Shown one piece after another: positions 61,601 to 64,000 of a stretch of DNA of 64,000 bases (positions are counted from its first letter, which is position 1; every line of letters starts with the position of its first letter). The notes beneath the pieces were generated by a model, which searched no databases, was not told where the DNA came from, and saw nothing but the letters and a program-made list of their open reading frames with translations. The stretch comes from Baylisascaris procyonis (taxonomy: Eukaryota > Nematoda > Chromadorea > Rhabditida > Ascarididae). The stretch lies in contig JAZARR010000153.1 in NCBI GenBank assembly GCA_037389465.1, positions 4,573,001 through 4,637,000 of the forward strand, given 5' to 3'. A program made the translations under genes and the position numbers.

Positions 61601-63553
61601 ACTATAAGATTTTATCTATATTTCCTTTTTGTAATGAGCGTATAAGTACGGGAGATTTTTTCGGAGTTTTGAAGAAGGCATAGGCTTGCTGGAAGAGTTT
61701 TTGGTACCCTCAAATGAATGAACTTATCACTGGATTCTAAATATATATATCAGCAGCTTATTGGGTTTTTTCCCATAATCACGTTTATATCCGTGACTTC
61801 GACTGAAGTTGCTTTGAAGTGTCGATAAAAGAGGGGCATGCTTAGAATCATTTCGCTATTTGTTTAGTTTTATTGGACCATGTATTTGGAGAGCTTTGCA
61901 TTTTTTTTCTCAGCTCTTAAATAAGGGCAGGCCTACCTATTTTATTGTCGGCACATAATTTCCAAGCGGGAAGAGCGTAACAATTGGAAATAAGATACAG
62001 AGAGGTCATGAAATGTTTGCTGATTCGTTGCACTGTCGTGCTTATGGGACCTATGGTCTCTCTTTGCGTAGATCTGTGATATGCTGCAGTGGAGGAAGTT
62101 TAATGAACTTTATAAAGCGAAGTGTTCTGTGTTGACGAAGTTGGATGCTGTTAGCTTCTTGGAATGATTCCGATATGGCTGTGATCGGCCTTCAAATCAT
62201 TTGATGAAATAAGACTTGGGTTGGAGAGGATGTAAGGAGGGACTATGTTTGCATTCTAGTATACATGCTGCAGAGGTAGGCGATACAGACAATATTTGTT
62301 CTTGTCCTGATTTCTGAGTTCGCAGCTATACCATAGTACCAATAAATGGCTTATTCAGGGAGTTTCGACAATCAGCCAAGAAATCAGGGCGATGATCGCG
62401 AAAGTAAAAGAAGGCACACTTCTTCCTCAAGAACTCGAGGTTTCTTGTTATCTAACTTTTTGCTTTGTCTGACTTTCGAAACTATTAAATTCGCGCATTC
62501 TCTTAATCTGTGATTGTTTCATTAATAAAAGTAAATGCTATCCTCGTATTAAACTTTTGCTGCCCCCATTTCTTGATCGTTGTAAAACTTTTGTGATTTT
62601 TTCGGCTTTTGGTTTTCAGTCGAACTTTGCTCTTTATTTCGAGCTGAAACTTTTACCTTTGGTCTTTGAATATTGACGCCTATCATAAAGCTCGTTCTGA
62701 ACGTCCTTCTCTGCTGATAGACGTCTCTGCATGCAAGCATGCTCCAAGTTCAAGCATTTAATGCTTCTTTCTCTGACAATGAAGCACCAGAATACAATGT
62801 TTTCAAATGTAGAAACAATAGTTTCAGACATTCGCGAGGAGCGTCTAGTTTGATTTGAAGCAATTTGCTTTCAGGGTGGCACAATTACGGTTACGAATAT
62901 GGGCGAGTATGAAAGTATTCACAACTTCGCCGGTATCATCACTCGCCCTCAATCATCCCACTTGGCAATCGGTCACACCGAAAAGAAACTTGTTCCCTCT
63001 GGCGATGGCGGGTGAGTTTCTTCCTTGCAGTCGTTTTTGTTGAAGTTGTCAAAAACTCTATCATATGTAAGTAAAACCGGAGTGTTGCAAAAGGAGCAGC
63101 GAGAACAGAGTCTCTGCGTCATTGCTGTCAGAGCACATGATCCTTGTTCAGATATAGGGATGTGGAGGTGTAGCGGGTTTTTGTGAAGGAGGACTGAGCG
63201 CAACTAATTGGGCATTATTAAAAAAAGTTCGCCTGGGTAGTGGGTTCGATGAAAAGGGTTGAAATGTTATGGAAGCAAAAAAGGAATAGTTTCGCAACCT
63301 AAAGCGATATAGGGTAAATGTTCATCCACCTTAGCTGAGTTGTCGAGGTGTTGAACGAGTGTGCAAATGGTTGTCTGAGTTCTTTGAAGTGGACGTCGTC
63401 ATTGTAGACGTTCTATTTTACAGATATAAGGAATCGCTTACGATGAACGTGACACTGGCTACCGATCATCGAGTCGTGGACGGTGCAGTTGGCGCACAAT
63501 GGTTGAAGCAGTTCAAGGACTTCTTGGAAAAGCCTCACACGATGCTTCTTTAA
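55500..63553 (+). CDS. dlat-1: Pyruvate dehydrogenase E2 (dihydrolipoamide acetyltransferase), 10 exons
   Basis: This gene encodes the E2 core of the mitochondrial pyruvate dehydrogenase complex, which moves the acetyl group from E1 to CoA through swinging lipoyl-lysine arms. Exons are 55500-55615, 56738-56961, 57541-57688, 58430-58653, 59175-59480, 59937-60196, 61138-61378, 62359-62439, 62875-63011 and 63424-63553; all junctions are GT/AG and all phases agree, giving 621 readable codons. Counting from the Arg at 55501, the order is: basic presequence (1-38), lipoyl domain 1 (about 39-127, Lys84 in ETDKAT), Ala/Pro linker, lipoyl domain 2 (about 163-251, Lys208), long Pro/Ala linker, E3/E1-binding domain (about 320-355) and the acetyltransferase domain, ending with the catalytic DHRVVDG motif (His594, Asp598). 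The length is close to human two-lipoyl DLAT; from memory the C. elegans protein has only one lipoyl domain. The start codon is not in the first listed exon and must lie upstream. Introns of 412-1122 bp hold no other gene I can support. Confidence 0.96.
56738..56961 (+). CDS. dlat-1: dlat-1 exon: lipoyl domain 1, first part
   Basis: The exon encodes [18 protein letters not shown] and the lipoyl attachment motif [17 protein letters not shown], with the modified Lys at about residue 84 of the readable protein. It enters in phase 1 and leaves in phase 0. The donor AAG|GTCTCT departs from the usual GTRAGT, unlike the donor of the duplicate exon at 58653 (AAG|GTGAGC). It is a near copy of exon 58430-58653. 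Confidence 0.95.
57541..57688 (+). CDS. dlat-1: dlat-1 exon: end of lipoyl domain 1 and short linker
   Basis: The exon follows GATGTTTCAG and starts [15 protein letters not shown], the last strands of a lipoyl domain. It continues as an Ala/Pro linker with several acidic residues and ends GGAG|GTAATA in phase 1. Its first 15 residues match those of exon 59175-59480 at 13 positions. Together with exon 56738-56961 it forms a 372-nt (124-codon) phase 1-1 module. Confidence 0.92.
58430..58653 (+). CDS. dlat-1: dlat-1 exon: lipoyl domain 2, first part
   Basis: This second copy of the lipoyl exon has the same length (224 nt) and phase as the first. The encoded 75 residues differ from copy 1 at only five positions (L/F, K/E, L/V, S/P, D/E). 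The ETDKAT lipoylation motif is intact (Lys208). The acceptor is TTTTTTTAG and the donor AAG|GTGAGC. Confidence 0.95.
59175..59480 (+). CDS. dlat-1: dlat-1 exon: end of lipoyl 2, Pro/Ala linker, start of E3-binding domain
   Basis: The exon starts [15 protein letters not shown] and then has about 60 residues of almost only Ala and Pro with a few Lys. This is the flexible linker that lets the lipoyl domain reach the E1, E2 and E3 active sites. It ends with [20 protein letters not shown], the first half of the peripheral-subunit-binding domain. The linker DNA is GC-rich and low in complexity (GCT/CCA runs). Acceptor GTTGCAG, donor GCT|GTATGT, phase 0 on both sides. Confidence 0.94.
59937..60196 (+). 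CDS. dlat-1: dlat-1 exon: rest of binding domain, start of catalytic domain
   Basis: The exon reads [16 protein letters not shown], completing the E3/E1-binding domain. A Pro/Val/Ala linker follows, then the catalytic-domain entry [20 protein letters not shown] and AVPHYYLSS. It starts after TTTGAAG, a rather weak acceptor, and ends ATGAA|GTAAGA in phase 2. Confidence 0.93.
61138..61378 (+). CDS. dlat-1: dlat-1 exon: catalytic domain, middle
   Basis: The exon reads [16 protein letters not shown] and continues through [40 protein letters not shown] and [14 protein letters not shown], all standard E2 acyltransferase core blocks in the expected order. Acceptor TGTTTAG, donor AAG|GTGAGC, leaving phase 0. 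Confidence 0.95.
62359..62439 (+). CDS. dlat-1: dlat-1 exon: catalytic domain helix
   Basis: A 27-codon exon reading [20 protein letters not shown] then LLPQELE, the helix found in E2 proteins between the AHIK strand and the GGTF/GGTI strand. Acceptor TTATTCAG, donor GAG|GTTTCT (not a strong donor), phase 0 on both sides. Confidence 0.9.
62875..63011 (+). CDS. dlat-1: dlat-1 exon: catalytic domain, CoA/trimer region
   Basis: The exon reads [20 protein letters not shown] and then [20 protein letters not shown]. It corresponds to the GGTFTISNLGMFG...INPPQ segment of other E2 cores. Acceptor GCTTTCAG, donor GGCGG|GTGAGT, leaving phase 2. Confidence 0.93.
63424..63553 (+). CDS. dlat-1: dlat-1 last exon: catalytic DHRVVDG and stop
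   Basis: The exon reads [20 protein letters not shown] and ends PHTMLL followed by TAA. The His and Asp of DHRVVDG are the catalytic residues of the acetyltransferase. The C-terminal TMLL matches the usual end of PDH E2 proteins. Acceptor TTTTACAG. Confidence 0.96.
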
Positions 63554-64000
63554 GAGGTTGAGAGGAAGTTCATACTCAGAGTAGAAAGCACATCTCTTTA
63601 ATAGCTCCTCCCAGAACGCATCTCTTCTTCATAAGTGATGAATATTATTATAGCCGGCCTATGTTTGAAGCATCGTTTTGTTGACTGCCTTCTCTTGGAA
63701 GGTGTTATATCGAATGAGGGATGACAGTATTCTCGATGTTATTTGTACTTATGGATTTTAGAAAAGAAAAGTTATTCATTGTTGTTTTGAACGTCGAATT
63801 AGCTATCAAACGTTAGTATCGGTTATTTAGGGGTTTGTGCAATTTTATTGGATGGTATTAATTAAAGCAATTTGCATTAGATGAGTTTTGTGCTGTTATG
63901 AATTTATCGAATTTATCACTAAAAGGTTTGCAACAGTGCTGAACGAAATGATTTTATTTCCTCTTAAGGGTGTCCCTTTGCGTTTTTTTTTTTTTTTTTC
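63554..64000 (+). other. 3' flank of dlat-1
   Basis: The sequence after the TAA is AT-rich and non-coding. I see no AATAAA. The best poly(A) signal is ATTAAA at 63861-63866, giving a 3' UTR of about 330 nt. A T17-18 run closes the window. Confidence 0.5.

Noticed and set aside
63985..64000. Terminal T-run as a poly(A) tail of a reverse-strand insertion
   Set aside because: It is cut by the window end and no flanking element can be seen.
1..64000. CRISPR arrays, bacterial operons, rRNA, intact transposons
   Set aside because: No regularly spaced identical repeats, no Shine-Dalgarno-led gene runs, no rRNA-like segments and no intact transposase or reverse-transcriptase motifs were seen on either strand.

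Overview
The window looks like a gene-poor, AT-rich piece of a nematode nuclear chromosome, probably a rhabditid or strongylid (clade V) worm. The evidence is that introns end in short TTTCAG-type acceptors, exons are small, and the one clearly identifiable protein closely matches the nematode form of pyruvate dehydrogenase E2. The species assignment is inference. There are no bacterial-style operons, no rRNA or tRNA genes that I could find, and no CRISPR.

Layout. (1) About 1-25.4 kb is AT-rich non-genic DNA with several small repeat structures: a degenerate TTACGTC-bearing array at 1.5-1.9 kb, a 41-bp-period array at 7.95-8.06 kb, a 40-bp near-perfect palindrome at 13.76 kb, a (TA)n tract at 24.7 kb, and a 108-codon ATG-started frame at 21.95-22.28 kb. 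(2) At 26.4-28.6 kb, plus strand, lies the 3' part of a multi-exon gene of unrecognised family: four exons whose phases all match, ending at a TGA inside a GA repeat. A convergent minus-strand frame follows at 28.8-29.1 kb and is broken once by TGA. (3) At 29.6-54.9 kb there is more AT-rich DNA with isolated GC-richer blocks (29.6-30.55, 36.9-37.1, 41.5-41.8, 51.2-51.4, 53.0-53.2, 54.3-55.1 kb). These hold coding-like but unproven frames; some may be exons of genes I cannot assemble, others decayed elements or chance. (4) At 55.5-63.55 kb, plus strand, lies a nearly complete dlat-1 gene for mitochondrial dihydrolipoamide acetyltransferase (PDH E2), read through ten exons and missing only its start exon(s).

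The most notable point is inside dlat-1. An exon pair coding for a lipoyl domain has been duplicated in tandem. The two 75-residue halves differ at only five residues and share a 38-nt stretch without a single change, while the flanking introns no longer look alike. Exon phases allow the first pair to be skipped in frame, so the gene could make two-lipoyl and one-lipoyl E2 proteins.

Apart from dlat-1 and the 26-28.6 kb gene, every coding call below is a candidate only. In a sequence this size, chance open frames of 60-130 codons are common on both strands.
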